Positions 53,723 to 63,304 of a stretch of 64,000 nt of DNA are shown here, piece after piece; within the stretch, counting starts at the first letter, position 1, and each line of letters starts with the position of its first letter. The notes below the pieces were generated by a model. It was not told the origin of the DNA. It made no database searches and saw nothing but the letters and a program-made list of their open reading frames with translations. Where the stretch lies: the NCBI RefSeq assembly GCF_018390535.1, contig NZ_JAHBBW010000001.1, forward strand, positions 124,001 through 188,000, read 5' to 3'. The translations under genes and the position numbers were made by a program. This stretch comes from Bacteroides propionicigenes. Lineage in GTDB: Bacteria > Bacteroidota > Bacteroidia > Bacteroidales > Bacteroidaceae.

Positions 53723-55045
53723 CTATGATTGCTTGAATTTATATTTAAGTCCATACTCTTCAAGTTTGCTGTATAGTGTTGTCCTGCCTATTCCGAGCAG
53801 TTCGGCGGCGACACTCCGGTTGCCGTTTGCCTGTTTCAACGCACGCAATATCCGCTCCTTATCCTCCGCGTCATTGCGCAAGGCGAAGCTGACAGTAGAG
53901 GTCGGTTTCGTCACGGCAAGTTCCAGATGCTCTTTCATGACAACACCTTCCTGCGCCTGCAATACAGCACCCATAACTTTCTGCCGAAGTTCCCGCACGT
54001 TGCCCGGCCATGTGTGGGTCAGTAACGCTTTTCGGGCTTCGGAACTGAAACCGCTCACATTACACTCCAGTTCCTTGTTGGCTATCTCGCGGAAGAACTC
54101 CGCAAGCGGCATGATGTCCTCCTTACAGTCACGCAAAGGCGGCACGGTTATCACGAAGTCATGCAAGCGGTAGAGTAAATCCTGTCGGAAACGCTTTTCA
54201 TTCACCGCTACTTCCAAATCCTCGTTGGTGGCGGCGATGATGCGGACATTGAAACTCCTGTCCGATTTGTCACCAACCGGGCGATACCGCCTCTCTTGTA
54301 TGGCACGGAGCAACATCTGTTGGGTTTCCAACGCGAGGTTTCCCACCTCGTCCAGAAACAACGTGCCGCCTTCCGCTTCATGGAAATACCCTTTCTTGGT
54401 GCTGTCCGCACCTGTAAACGCTCCCTTGACGTGTCCGAAGAATGCCGACGGCGCAAGTTCTTTTGAGAGTGAACCGCAGTCAACCGCCACGAAGGGTTTG
54501 CCCGTACGTTTGCTCTTGTCGTGCAGGTGGTGGGCGATATGTTCCTTGCCCGTGCCGTTCTCTCCGAATATCATCACGCTCATGTCGGTTGCTGCTACCA
54601 GCCTTATGCGGTGCATGATTTTCTGAAAGGCGGAACCTTCACGGGCGAACACGGGCATACGGGATTGTCCCGCCTGCCGTTCTTTCTGTATGGAACGGAG
54701 AAGAGGGACAAGTTTATCCTCCACAAGTTGTTTGGGGATATAGTCTATCGAACCGAGCTTCATGCTTTCCACTGCGGTATGCACTTCGGCATAGTCTGTC
54801 ATGATAATGAAAGGTTGCATCTTTCCCTCCTTTCGCATCCAGCGCAAGAGGTCTATGCCGTTACCGTCAGGCAGGCGCAGGTCGGCAACCACGATGTCAT
54901 TATCCGTCGCCTGTTGCAGATGTTTCTTCGCTGTTGACAGGTGGTAAGCCTTCACGGTACGGTAGCCCTCCCGTGACAGCATGTTGCAGACAAACTCGCA
55001 GTACACGATGTTGTCTTCCACCACAATTATTTTTGTCTTATCCAT
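53723..55045 (-). CDS. rteB: RteB, NtrC-type response regulator
   Basis: 440 residues: receiver domain (IIVVEDNIVYCEFVCNML; phosphoacceptor Asp in DIVVADLRLPDGNG), sigma-54-type AAA+ domain (Walker A FGENGTGKEHIAHHL, GAFTGA motif in HVKGAFTGADSTKKG), and a Fis-type helix-turn-helix at the C-terminus (GNRSVAAELLGIGRTTLYSK). In CTnDOT, RteA and RteB relay the tetracycline signal that turns on excision and transfer, through rteC, which is not in this window. Its start overlaps the rteA end by eight bases. Confidence 0.97.
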   Translation of the reverse strand: MDKTKIIVVEDNIVYCEFVCNMLSREGYRTVKAYHLSTAKKHLQQATDNDIVVADLRLPDGNGIDLLRWMRKEGKMQPFIIMTDYAEVHTAVESMKLGSIDYIPKQLVEDKLVPLLRSIQKERQAGQSRMPVFAREGSAFQKIMHRIRLVAATDMSVMIFGENGTGKEHIAHHLHDKSKRTGKPFVAVDCGSLSKELAPSAFFGHVKGAFTGADSTKKGYFHEAEGGTLFLDEVGNLALETQQMLLRAIQERRYRPVGDKSDRSFNVRIIAATNEDLEVAVNEKRFRQDLLYRLHDFVITVPPLRDCKEDIMPLAEFFREIANKELECNVSGFSSEARKALLTHTWPGNVRELRQKVMGAVLQAQEGVVMKEHLELAVTKPTSTVSFALRNDAEDKERILRALKQANGNRSVAAELLGIGRTTLYSKLEEYGLKYKFKQS

Positions 55046-57356
55046 TTTCGTATTTTCTCCTTTCCTCTTCTGCCAACCGGATTATTTCCGCTCCCTTGTT
55101 CAACACGGCGATCACGGCATGGCTTAACACTTCTTCATCTGGGATTACATCGCTATGAAGCAATCTGTAAAGTTCCCTCAACGGTTGGTCAGCACGGAGT
55201 ATCTCCCATGAGCTACGCAGGTGGTGTGTCAGGGAATCTAACTTTCGCAGGTCTTTTTCTGTTGCCGCTTCCCGTATTGTCTGCATCTCCTTTTCGGTTT
55301 CCGTCATCAACTTTTCCAGCATAACGGCTTCATTGCCGTAGGACAACAAGGCTGAAAAATCCGGTTTCCCGTCCGGTGTTTCTTTTATGGCACACCTGTC
55401 GGAAACCTCCATCAACTCCGATATGGAGAACGGCTTGAACAGGCATCCGGCAAAGCCTTTTGCCAATAGTTCCCCTTTGTTACAACTGCCCGAAGCGGTT
55501 GCCACAACCACCGGGATTGTTGGTGAATTGCCCACGTTGGACGAACGCAATAGTTCCAGCAATTCGAAACCGTTTATACCGGACATATTCAAGTCTGTCA
55601 GCAACAGGCTGTATTCTTTCTGGCGTATCATTTCCATCAGTGCCGCAGCATCGGTGCAAGTGTCGCAGTGTATTCCTTCTTGGGAATACATCTCTTTCAG
55701 CATCAGAAGTAATACCTCATCATTGTCAATGGCGACAACATCATGGAATTTATTGTTATGATAAACAGGTGTATTGCTTGTATATCCAAGCTGTTCTTCA
55801 GCTTCCTGCATAGAAATTTCAACTGTGAAACGACTGCCTTTCCCTTTCTTGCTGTCCAAACGGATTGTTCCGCCAAGCATCGACACAATATTACGCATTA
55901 TGGCAAGCCCAAGCCCGAAACCCTCCTTTGCGGCGGCATTTGATAGACGTTCAAACGCACCGAACGCTTGTTTCTGTTCCTCTTCTGTCATGCCTGTACC
56001 TGTATCTTCAACGACCAGTGTCAGAACTCCATTGTCATATTCAGTAATCAAAGAAACACCGCCTTCTTCTGTGAACTTGACAGCGTTTGACAGCAGGTTA
56101 TTCCCGATTTGTATTATTCGCTCTTTGTCGGTCAATACAATGGCATCGTGTCCAGTCTTCACGGACAAGGACAACCCTTTGTTCACGGCAACAGGCATGA
56201 ACTCCGTTTCAAGTGTGTGCGTGATTGCAGAAATCCGGCAGGGTGACAGACGGGGCTGTTCCTTGCCGTTGTCCAGGCGGAAGAAGTCAAGCAAAGTGTT
56301 GAGCATATCCCGCATACGGTCGGAGGATTGCAGTATATTTTGGATATATTGCCCATTATTACCGCTATTGCATTCTTTCCGCAAAAGTTCGGTATAGCCG
56401 GTTATTGCCGTCAGTGGTGTACGCAACTCATGGGTAATAGTATGTACCGCTTTCTTTCGGGAGGTTATGAGTACCTCATTTTGTTGCACGGACTGTTCCA
56501 ATTGCTCGATCAAATCCGTTGTCTTGCGTTTGTATCGTTTAATGTTCTTTGCATCACGGTGTATGATGATATCGGAAATGACCAACAGCAAAAGAACAAA
56601 TCCCATCAAGCCGCCTATCTGCATAAATGATTTTTTACGCATGGCTGTTATCTCGCTTTCTCTATTTTGTAAATCAGATTGTACCTTCTTTTCGATTTGG
56701 CAAATCAATCCTTGCAGTTGTCTGTTAAGTTCTGCATTACGGGCAGCAAGACTATCGGCTTGTTCTGACAATCGACGGCTCTGCGCTTTCTGTTCGTTGA
56801 CCATGTTTCTATTGGATGAACGGAGCGTAGTCGTTGTTGTCGTTGGCTTCGTTCCCTCTTTTTTGCCGAAGATGCTCAAGAAACCTTTTCGTTTTGGCTT
56901 TTTGGACTGTTCCTGCACACTTTTCTGCACAATAACCGGAATTTGATTGGCTATCTTCTTGTTAATAGATTGTTGTTCATCCATTAACCGGACTATCTGG
57001 AACATCTGTCGTTCCTTATCCTCTAAAAGACTGCGCACACTATCGATGCGCTCTGCTGGATAGGTGGCCTTGAAACGGCAGAGCATACTGTCCATTGCCA
57101 TACGCCGTGCATGGTAATGCTCGATATCTTTATCGTTCCATTCCAGTATTGTTTCACCCAATAGAGAAAATTTTATCATTTGAATATTGATATTGTTTAT
57201 TTCTTTTCGGAGCTCGTCTATTTTTTTATTGCCAAGTTCTAATGCTTCTATCTCCTGCCATTCATAGAGGCTATTATATGCCATACATCCGATAAGAATG
57301 GAGATAAGTATATATCCCAACCGTATTGCCTTATAGAAATTTCCTGACCGCTCCAT
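55038..57356 (-). CDS. rteA: RteA, hybrid sensor histidine kinase
   Basis: 772 residues: two membrane helices (YILISILIGCMAYNSLYE; QIGGLMGFVLLLLVISDII) around a coiled periplasmic part, then the kinase core (H-box HTITHELRTPLTAITGY, N-box GNNLLSNAVKFTEEGG, G-box VVEDTGTGMTEEEQ). A receiver (LLLTDLNMSGINGFELLELL) and a C-terminal HPt domain (SLTHHLRSSWEIL) complete the relay. It phosphorylates RteB. Its ATG overlaps the tetQ stop (TAATG), so it is co-translated with tetQ and rises with tetracycline. Confidence 0.97.
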   Translation of the reverse strand: MERSGNFYKAIRLGYILISILIGCMAYNSLYEWQEIEALELGNKKIDELRKEINNINIQMIKFSLLGETILEWNDKDIEHYHARRMAMDSMLCRFKATYPAERIDSVRSLLEDKERQMFQIVRLMDEQQSINKKIANQIPVIVQKSVQEQSKKPKRKGFLSIFGKKEGTKPTTTTTTLRSSNRNMVNEQKAQSRRLSEQADSLAARNAELNRQLQGLICQIEKKVQSDLQNRESEITAMRKKSFMQIGGLMGFVLLLLVISDIIIHRDAKNIKRYKRKTTDLIEQLEQSVQQNEVLITSRKKAVHTITHELRTPLTAITGYTELLRKECNSGNNGQYIQNILQSSDRMRDMLNTLLDFFRLDNGKEQPRLSPCRISAITHTLETEFMPVAVNKGLSLSVKTGHDAIVLTDKERIIQIGNNLLSNAVKFTEEGGVSLITEYDNGVLTLVVEDTGTGMTEEEQKQAFGAFERLSNAAAKEGFGLGLAIMRNIVSMLGGTIRLDSKKGKGSRFTVEISMQEAEEQLGYTSNTPVYHNNKFHDVVAIDNDEVLLLMLKEMYSQEGIHCDTCTDAAALMEMIRQKEYSLLLTDLNMSGINGFELLELLRSSNVGNSPTIPVVVATASGSCNKGELLAKGFAGCLFKPFSISELMEVSDRCAIKETPDGKPDFSALLSYGNEAVMLEKLMTETEKEMQTIREAATEKDLRKLDSLTHHLRSSWEILRADQPLRELYRLLHSDVIPDEEVLSHAVIAVLNKGAEIIRLAEEERRKYENG

Positions 57357-59329
57357 TATTTTGATGACATTGATTTTTGAAACATGAATAAAAGTTTATC
57401 TTTTTCGTTCATACGGATATTATCAGAATAATCGCCTTTTGTTATTTGATACCCGCATGGCTTAACCATAAAAACGCCTAAGCCCTTAGTGTATGAACTT
57501 ACTTCTGAGGCGTAGTCTTTACTTGTATTTAATGGAACTTTCCCTTTAATATGACACCACTCATTATTGCAACTGATGTCTTCAATCTCAGACATCATTT
57601 TTTGCAAATCTGTAATAGCTTTGGAACTTGCCGATTGGGGTATCTGCAACTCAAAATAGAGCATCGGTTCGAGGATGTCCACACCTGACTGTTGCAAGGC
57701 CAGCCTGAAGACATAAGGGGTCAGCTGTCTGAAATCAGCAGGTGTACTTACCGGGCTATAATACTCGGCTTGAGTAAAAGTTACTTTCAGATCAGTCACT
57801 TCCCATCCATGTAAACCAGATTGGCAAGACATACGAATCCCTTCAAAAACGGCATTTTGAAAAGAATGGTTCAGATAACCATAGGAGATGTCACTTTCGA
57901 TTTGCAACCCTGTCCCTAACGGTAAGGGTTCAATAGTCAGCCCTATTGTGGCCCAATAAGGGTTGGGCGGCACTTCGATCTGAATAATCTTATTCACCTT
58001 TTTTATAGGTCGTTCTTTGTAGATAGTCTTGATCTCATCAAAATGGACCTTGACGGAAAATCGTTCTTCCAGCAATGTCTGTATGATTTCCTTTTGTGTC
58101 AAACCATATAACGAGATTTCCAATTCATCACTATATGAGTTTATGGAAAAGGACAAAGACGGGTCTTCAATCCACAATGTATTCAGAGCGGATATCACCT
58201 TGCTTCTCTCTTCGGGCCTGTCTGGCCGGACGGAGGATTTGAGAGCGGGATGCTGACGAGATAACCCTTGAATCAAACAAGGTTTAGCACCTAAATAATC
58301 TCCGATTCGAAAATCTTCCATATCTTCTACAATCGCGATATCATTGGCCCCCACTTCATCAACATTTATCTCTCTGCCCTGATAAATAGTCTTTAGATTT
58401 TTAATCTTGATGAATTTTTCCGAATCGTTGATTCTTACAATGTCTCGAAGTCTCAGACTTCCGTCAATTATTTTTAGAAAACTTCTTTTATGTCCTTTGG
58501 GGTCATGCTCTATCTTATAGAGATAAGCTGAAAGTCTGTTTGAGACTGATTCTGGAGGAAGTATAAAAGAAGAGATGGCGTCCAACAACTCATTGATACC
58601 GATATTGAACATTGCTGATCCATGTAGTACCGGATAGACTTTGGCTTTTGCCACAAGATCGATTATCGTATTCCAATAATCAGCCGGTGAAATTTCGCTA
58701 TCCGCCAAATATCGTTCTAATATATTGTCGTCATGGTTGCATACAAATTCTTTGTATTCTTCCTTTATATATGTTTGGGAGCAAATCGGATAAACCAATC
58801 CATCGACAATAGTTTGCATAAACAGGACATCTTGAGACAGATTTGTTTTTATATCCAGATACAAACGCTCTAAATTCACACCGTCACGGTCAATTTTATT
58901 GATAAATATAATTGTCGGGATTTGCAGTTTTTGTAAAGTATTGAACAGCAACTTTGTTTGCGCTTGTATGCCTTCCTTTGCGGATAAGATGAGGACTGCT
59001 CCATCAAGCATTTTGAATGTCCGCTCCACTTCCGCAATAAAATCCATGTGTCCCGGAGTGTCAATGATATTGCATTTCACACCATTCCTGATAATAGATG
59101 TCGTAGAAGCCCGAACAGTAATTCCTCTACGTTTCTCTATATCCATAGAGTCTGTTATGGTGTCACCATTATCCACACGGCCGCACTTTTCCGTTGCTCC
59201 ACTGGCAAACAGCAGATTCTCGGTTACGGAAGTTTTTCCTGCATCAATGTGAGCAAGAATTCCTAAATTTATAATATTCATTTGGATTAAGCAATAATAT
59301 ACTACAATAGATGCATTGTCGAAATGCAC
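57356..59329 (-). CDS. tetQ: TetQ, ribosomal protection protein (tetracycline resistance)
   Basis: 657 residues if started at the GTG at 59329, which has a strong ribosome site (GGAGG nine bases before). The ATG at 59281 gives the 641-residue form ([19 protein letters not shown]). EF-G-like GTPase motifs are all present: AHIDAGKT, the G2 threonine in [16 protein letters not shown] and NKID. It removes tetracycline from the ribosome. The whole sequence agrees with Tet(Q) as I remember it, with scattered substitutions. First gene of the tetQ-rteA-rteB operon, so resistance and transfer regulation are linked. Confidence 0.98.
   Translation of the reverse strand: MHFDNASIVVYYCLIQMNIINLGILAHIDAGKTSVTENLLFASGATEKCGRVDNGDTITDSMDIEKRRGITVRASTTSIIRNGVKCNIIDTPGHMDFIAEVERTFKMLDGAVLILSAKEGIQAQTKLLFNTLQKLQIPTIIFINKIDRDGVNLERLYLDIKTNLSQDVLFMQTIVDGLVYPICSQTYIKEEYKEFVCNHDDNILERYLADSEISPADYWNTIIDLVAKAKVYPVLHGSAMFNIGINELLDAISSFILPPESVSNRLSAYLYKIEHDPKGHKRSFLKIIDGSLRLRDIVRINDSEKFIKIKNLKTIYQGREINVDEVGANDIAIVEDMEDFRIGDYLGAKPCLIQGLSRQHPALKSSVRPDRPEERSKVISALNTLWIEDPSLSFSINSYSDELEISLYGLTQKEIIQTLLEERFSVKVHFDEIKTIYKERPIKKVNKIIQIEVPPNPYWATIGLTIEPLPLGTGLQIESDISYGYLNHSFQNAVFEGIRMSCQSGLHGWEVTDLKVTFTQAEYYSPVSTPADFRQLTPYVFRLALQQSGVDILEPMLYFELQIPQSASSKAITDLQKMMSEIEDISCNNEWCHIKGKVPLNTSKDYASEVSSYTKGLGVFMVKPCGYQITKGDYSDNIRMNEKDKLLFMFQKSMSSK
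59308..59329 (-). promoter_or_regulatory. Hairpin over the tetQ start codon
   Basis: The first bases of the gene form TGCATT-tcgac-AATGCA directly at the GTG codon on the minus strand. Such a hairpin could mask the start. It is consistent with the translational attenuation known for tetQ of CTnDOT. Confidence 0.5.
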
Positions 59330-59395
59330 CTTTTAATACCTCCTCGTAGCATGTGAGAACTACAGGATTACTAACTCGTATTAATATGTATATTA

Positions 59396-59407
59396 TTACT
59401 GCCGCAT
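59396..59407 (-). CDS. tetQ leader peptide, three residues (M-R-Q)
   Basis: Minus strand ATGCGGCAGTAA, located between the promoter and the tetQ start. Translational attenuation with a three-residue leader peptide has been described for tetQ of CTnDOT. The sequence here fits that model; stalling at this site is not shown by sequence alone. Confidence 0.6.
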   Translation of the reverse strand: MRQ

Positions 59408-59415
59408 AACGATTA

Positions 59416-59447
59416 CAAAATTACACAAAAAAATATATCTAACAAAA
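59416..59447 (-). promoter_or_regulatory. tetQ operon promoter
   Basis: Minus-strand TTTTG (59443-59447), 19-bp spacer and TAATTTTG (59416-59423) fit the Bacteroides promoter exactly. The leader to the tetQ GTG is about 80 nt. Confidence 0.8.
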
Positions 59448-59811
59448 GTGGGAGGATTTTTTAACTTTTTACCATAGACATTTTATTAGGGAAGCGTAGG
59501 TTCAACTGGCAAGTACAAATAAGTAGAAATGTTTGAACAACACCGTTTTAGGAAGTTGAAAAATCAAGTTTCTCTCTCGGTATAACGTTTATTTTGGCCA
59601 ATATCTTCTTTAGTTTGGCATTTGAGTATTTCCCATTCGTGTTCTATTTAGCTCCTTATTATGAGTATGTAGCAAGTTGCTTATCAAATTCAGCCTCTTT
59701 GAGGGTCAAATATGGTTTTGCAAATGGTGACTGACAAGACATAAACAAGGTCAGCAGGATTTTTTACATAAATGAACATGAATGTATATAACCTAAAATA
59801 AGAATAAATTT
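59448..59811. other. AT-rich spacer upstream of the tetQ promoter
   Basis: No gene, promoter or repeat was recognised in these 364 bases. They separate the tetQ promoter from the short inverted-repeat element and the helicase remnant. Confidence 0.5.
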
Positions 59812-59915
59812 TAATAAGGGCTGCCCAAAAAGAAAAAAATGCAGTTGCCATCCTACAGATACTTGCAGAAAGGATAAAATTTACTTTTAGACCTTTTGGG
59901 ATAGCCCTTATTAAT
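59812..59915. mobile_element. Short non-autonomous inverted-repeat element (MITE-like or solo IS relic)
   Basis: About 104 bp bounded by near-perfect terminal inverted repeats: TTAATAAGGGCTGCCCAAAA at 59812-59831 and its complement ending at 59915 (one difference and one extra base). TTAA flanks both ends, possibly a target duplication. The interior has no coding capacity. It lies about 22 bases after the end of the helicase remnant. The terminal sequence resembles Bacteroides IS ends, but I cannot name the family. Confidence 0.5.
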
Positions 59916-59937
59916 ACTTCAGATAAAATTCCTAAGG

Positions 59938-61380
59938 TTATATTTTCAATCCTTTGGACCGGGTTTCCTCCTTGGCATACAGTCCTGGACGCCCGATTAT
60001 GACATGGTTGGCAACGATACTATCCGCCGGACTGCGTATCTGCGGCGGTGCATTTTCGGGATATTGCACCTGCCTGTTCCGCACATCTTCCGCTTCCGGT
60101 TTGACCTGTTGCCCCTCGTTCTCCTTTTCGGCGACTTCGGGCGTGGGCGGCGCAAGCTCCAGCTGTATCTTGCGGTCAAGGGCGGCAAGTTCGGACTTCA
60201 ACTGCTTCAACTCGTCCTCCTTCTTCCACACCTTGCCAGCTATCTCCTGCAACTGCGGTATCTCCCTTTTCAGTACCTCGTTCTTCGCCTTATACTGGTC
60301 GATGATTGAGGGTATCCTCTCAATCGCGTTGAGGAAATTGCGGGCGGCAGCCAACGGGTCAGCCAGCGCCAGATGCCCGTTGTTGTAGGTGTACTTGTAG
60401 TTTCCCTCTATCACGAAACGGTTGTCGGTAAACTCCAATCCCTCTTTGAGTATCCTTTCGCTCACCACCTTTATCGGAAAACCGTAAAGCTCTCCGACCT
60501 GCGTGTAAAGCCCGCCCGTAGTGGCGTTTTTCGCTATCTCCTGCAAACGCTTTCCGATAACCTTCTCATCGGCGGAATCCACACCGTCCACCTTAATTAT
60601 ATTAAGGCGGTTGCCCTCCTTGTCGGTCTGCACCACCGACAGGAAGCGGTTCCAGTCCTCCGTCATGGCATCTATGAAAGCCGTGTTGTTGCGCAACTCG
60701 CCGGTCTTTGACTCCAGCTTGAACTCCGAATCACGCTTGCCCTTGTTGAACGACTTGCGTTCCCCTTCGAGCGATGCGATCCGCTTCTCCAGTTTCGCCT
60801 TATCCAAAAGGTCGGTGTTGCCGGATAACAACGCCATGTACTCCGAGAAGTTCATGCCCGATTTCTCGTCCATTGCCCCCTCGTCGATGGTACGCGCCCC
60901 CATAGCACCGCTTTTGAGCTGCGAGATGAAAGTTTGCTTGCAGTGCAGGAGGTTGAACTTGTAGCTGTCCAGTGACTTCTCCACCGCGTAGATGATTACA
61001 TCCACGTTGTTCCCGGCGAAATGCTTGGCAATCTCATTTCCTGCCCTAACTCCGCGTCCGTCACGCTGTTGCAGGTCGGATGGCCGCCACGGTGTGTCCA
61101 AATGATGGATTGCCACACACCTTTTCTGCGCATTCACACCCGTTCCGAGCATGGAGGTGGAGCCGAACAGCACACGCACCGTTCCGGCATTCATGGCGTC
61201 TATCACCGCCTTCCGCGCCTTGTCGGTCTTGCACTCCTGAATGAAGCGCACCTCGCTTGGCGGTATGCCGTAGTCCTCCGTCAGCTTGCGCTTGATTTCC
61301 GAATAGACGTTCCACCCATCGCCCGGCTGATATGTCCCCAAGTCCGAGAAAACGAACTGCGTTCCCTTTTGCGCGTCGTA
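59938..61380 (-). pseudogene. C-terminal remnant of the element's large helicase/methylase-like protein
   Basis: About 480 residues of the C-terminal end of an SF2-type helicase found in Bacteroides conjugative elements: STSMLGTGVNAQKRCVAIHH, LDTPWRPSDLQQRDGRGVR (motif VI), then a coiled coil (LEKRIASLEGERKSFNKGK) and a long charged tail. Homology resumes abruptly at YDAQKGTQFVFSDLGTYQ (about 61380), with no ATG ahead; only a TTG at 61341 could serve. Full-length members are well over 1500 residues, so the 5' three quarters are missing. The sequence to the right is AT-rich and unrelated. Confidence 0.8.
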
Positions 61381-61492
61381 TTTTTGATAATAAATTCAAT
61401 CTCTCAAAAATAGTTTATATAATGATTTGAAAATCAGATTGTTGAAAATTTCACGATTTTAATTAAGGAACAAACAAGAAACAAAATCGTTA

Positions 61493-61606
61493 ATTAAAGG
61501 TATTTCCCAATTTTTTGTTTTCACTCTGTTTCTTTCTTTGCACTTGCTTATAATCGGGACTTCTTGAACAGCTTCCCACCAGATTTTTTTCGTCCGATGG
61601 TTGCAT
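61493..61606 (-). CDS. Possible 37-residue basic protein
   Basis: Starts at the ATG at 61606, about 50 bases downstream of a good promoter (61665-61696); the predicted protein is MQPSDEKNLVGSCSRSPDYK plus a basic tail. No family recognised, and two other frames are also open here, so coding is uncertain. The surrounding segment (61381-61830) is AT-rich and different in composition from the flanking element. Confidence 0.3.
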
Positions 61607-61664
61607 GTGAGCTTCCAAGAACCACTGCAGCCAAAAGAAAAAAGCAAGTATTCTTTAGTTCATA

Positions 61665-61707
61665 CAAAGATAAGGAAAAACTTATAGGCAGGCAAATTTG
61701 GCTGCCT
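61665..61707 (-). promoter_or_regulatory. Promoter with palindromic operator in the AT-rich segment
   Basis: Minus-strand TTTG (61693-61696), a 20-bp spacer and TATCTTTG (61665-61672) fit the Bacteroides promoter closely. A 22-bp near-palindrome (61686-61707, arms AGGCAG/CTGCCT around AAATTT) overlaps the -33 element, the usual place for a repressor site. Transcription would run left towards the helicase remnant. Confidence 0.55.
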
Positions 61708-61830
61708 AAATATAGTTTACTTTGATTTAGCATATATATAGGCTAATGGACTAAACTAAACCTTTTCCCGAACTTCGTAAAACACTCCGGTCCCATTGTA
61801 CAGCCAAAAGAAAAAAACATTCCACGTCAT

Positions 61831-62118
61831 ATTTTTCTTTTCGCTGCAACCCCCTTTTTATAAACCATCAACCTTTTACACGAGATCTTCTCTTCCCTGT
61901 GTTCGCACATCCGCTTTCGGGCTGCCTGATATGAATTGTGTCGCAAAGGTACTTGTCATGTCTTTCTTGTATGCAAGGTCAAAGCCTAACGGTTCACGAC
62001 AAAATCTCCACCCTCCGTTCCGCACGGGTAGTATTTAATCGTGAAACCTTGCATAAAGAGCCATGACACCTTTTGAAGCGACATAATTAAATCAAGCCCG
62101 AAAGTAGCTGGATGCTAC
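61831..62118 (+). repeat. 288-bp direct repeat, left copy
   Basis: This segment recurs at 63713-64000 with about nine bases in ten identical and a few small indels. It contains a word matching the att-core consensus (minus-strand GTACCTTTGC, 61942-61951), the structured element at 61970-62055 and a GTAGC-tggat-GCTAC hairpin (62104-62118) just before the operon at 62153. Confidence 0.85.
61970..62055 (+). ncRNA. Structured leader element, copy 2
   Basis: Outer stem TATGCAAGGT (61970-61979) with ACCTTGCATA (62046-62055); inner stem TTCACGA (61993-61999) with TCGTGAA (62039-62045). Loop words AAAATCTCCA and GGGTAGTATTT are shared with the copy at 29724, whose inner stem has a different, still complementary sequence. 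About 100 bases upstream of the first gene of the small-gene module. Confidence 0.55.
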
Positions 62119-62152
62119 AAGAGGGAAAAAAGAAAACTTAAAATTCAAAGTT

Positions 62153-62449
62153 ATGGCAAACTACGCAACAAACATTTTCCACGCAAGTACGGAAAACAAA
62201 CAAGACCTCAATAAGATAGAGGCATTTCTGGACGATAATTTCAACGGCTTTGTCAACCGGTATGGCGACACGGTAGATGCCGAATTTGATTCCCGCTGGG
62301 AATACCCGGAAAAAGCAATCAACGAATTAATAGCCTTATTGGCAGCCAAAGACAAAATCTATATCCGCATACTGACATACGAGTTAGAGGACGAATACGT
62401 GAGCTTTCGGATATTCTCGCAAGGTAAATGGAACATTAAGTTATCCTAA
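62153..62449 (+). CDS. Hypothetical protein of small-gene module
   Basis: 98 residues, soluble, acidic (NKIEAFLDDNFNGFVNRYGD, VDAEFDSRWEYPEKAINELI). Function unknown; proteins of this look are frequent in Bacteroidales mobile elements. First gene after the structured leader, with an A/G-rich stretch before the ATG. Confidence 0.7.
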   Translation: MANYATNIFHASTENKQDLNKIEAFLDDNFNGFVNRYGDTVDAEFDSRWEYPEKAINELIALLAAKDKIYIRILTYELEDEYVSFRIFSQGKWNIKLS

Positions 62450-62467
62450 ACCTAAACACAATTCACT

Positions 62468-62644
62468 ATGTACGAATACGAAGAAGATAGCGATATTATC
62501 GGTTTGTCCTGCACGTTGCTCAATCCATATAAAGGTTACATGGAAGGCACAATCGTGGGCGACTATGGCAATACCATAGTTGTCCGCCTTGAAAGCGGCA
62601 AGGAAATTTCAGAATACCGTGATGAAGTGATTATCCATGATTAA
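62468..62644 (+). CDS. 58-residue hypothetical protein
   Basis: 58 residues, beginning MYEYEEDSDIIGLSCTLLNP, then YMEGTIVGDYGNTIVVRLES, probably a small beta-barrel-like fold. It is short, but spacing (18 bp after the previous gene, 14 bp before the next) and the same codon character support it as a real gene. Function unknown. Confidence 0.6.
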   Translation: MYEYEEDSDIIGLSCTLLNPYKGYMEGTIVGDYGNTIVVRLESGKEISEYRDEVIIHD

Positions 62645-62658
62645 ACGATAGCAAACGT

Positions 62659-62991
62659 ATGACACAGATAGCAACAAAATTCGTCAAATGGGACATTCCC
62701 GAACTGGCGACATTGCAGGACAGCAAGGTTTACAAATTGCGGGTACACCTGAACAACGGAGGCAAGTTAAACCGGGAAGAAAAGAACTGGATTACCCGTA
62801 ACGTATGGGAAAGTATCTATTTCAAACGTGGAATTGCCTTGAGCGGTTATCACTTTGACTTTTCCGACATCCTCAAACGGTATTTCGTCAAACAGCACGG
62901 AAGTATTCACGAGTATTATGCGATTGACAAAACAGCGTTACGCTCGATACTGTACGGCAGAATAGAGGATATTGTAGAAGTAAGCGGTTAA
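62659..62991 (+). CDS. Hypothetical protein of small-gene module
   Basis: 110 residues, with LNNGGKLNREEKNWITRNVW, GIALSGYHFDFSDILKRYF and YYAIDKTALRSILYGRIEDI. Soluble, mixed alpha/beta by appearance. Similar proteins are carried in other Bacteroides elements, as far as I recall; no function assigned. Confidence 0.7.
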   Translation: MTQIATKFVKWDIPELATLQDSKVYKLRVHLNNGGKLNREEKNWITRNVWESIYFKRGIALSGYHFDFSDILKRYFVKQHGSIHEYYAIDKTALRSILYGRIEDIVEVSG

Positions 62992-63003
62992 AACAACAAG
63001 GAT

Positions 63004-63300
63004 ATGGGAGAATACAAATTTTATCAAGACCGTAAGGTTACAAGTTGGGAACGGGATTATTTCAGTGTGAAAGCGGACAGTTATGAAGAAGCCGAGGCAA
63101 TCGTCCGCTCATGGAACTGTGAGGACGTGTCGAACATCATTGACAACCGTCTTTGCTATGAAGAGTGGCAAGCATTGACCGATACATCGGAATCTATGCT
63201 CCCCGAAGAAAACGACGGCAACCCGACAATAGAAATTTTCAATCAAGACGGAGAATCAATAATGACTAATGTACCCGAAACACCTCAATCAAACCAATAG
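63004..63300 (+). CDS. Hypothetical protein of small-gene module
   Basis: 98 residues: YKFYQDRKVTSWERDYFSVK, then DSYEEAEAIVRSWNCEDVSN and an acidic tail. The first part looks like a small domain seen in several element-borne proteins. Function unknown. It ends five bases before the start of the next gene. Confidence 0.65.
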   Translation: MGEYKFYQDRKVTSWERDYFSVKADSYEEAEAIVRSWNCEDVSNIIDNRLCYEEWQALTDTSESMLPEENDGNPTIEIFNQDGESIMTNVPETPQSNQ

Positions 63301-63304
63301 AACC

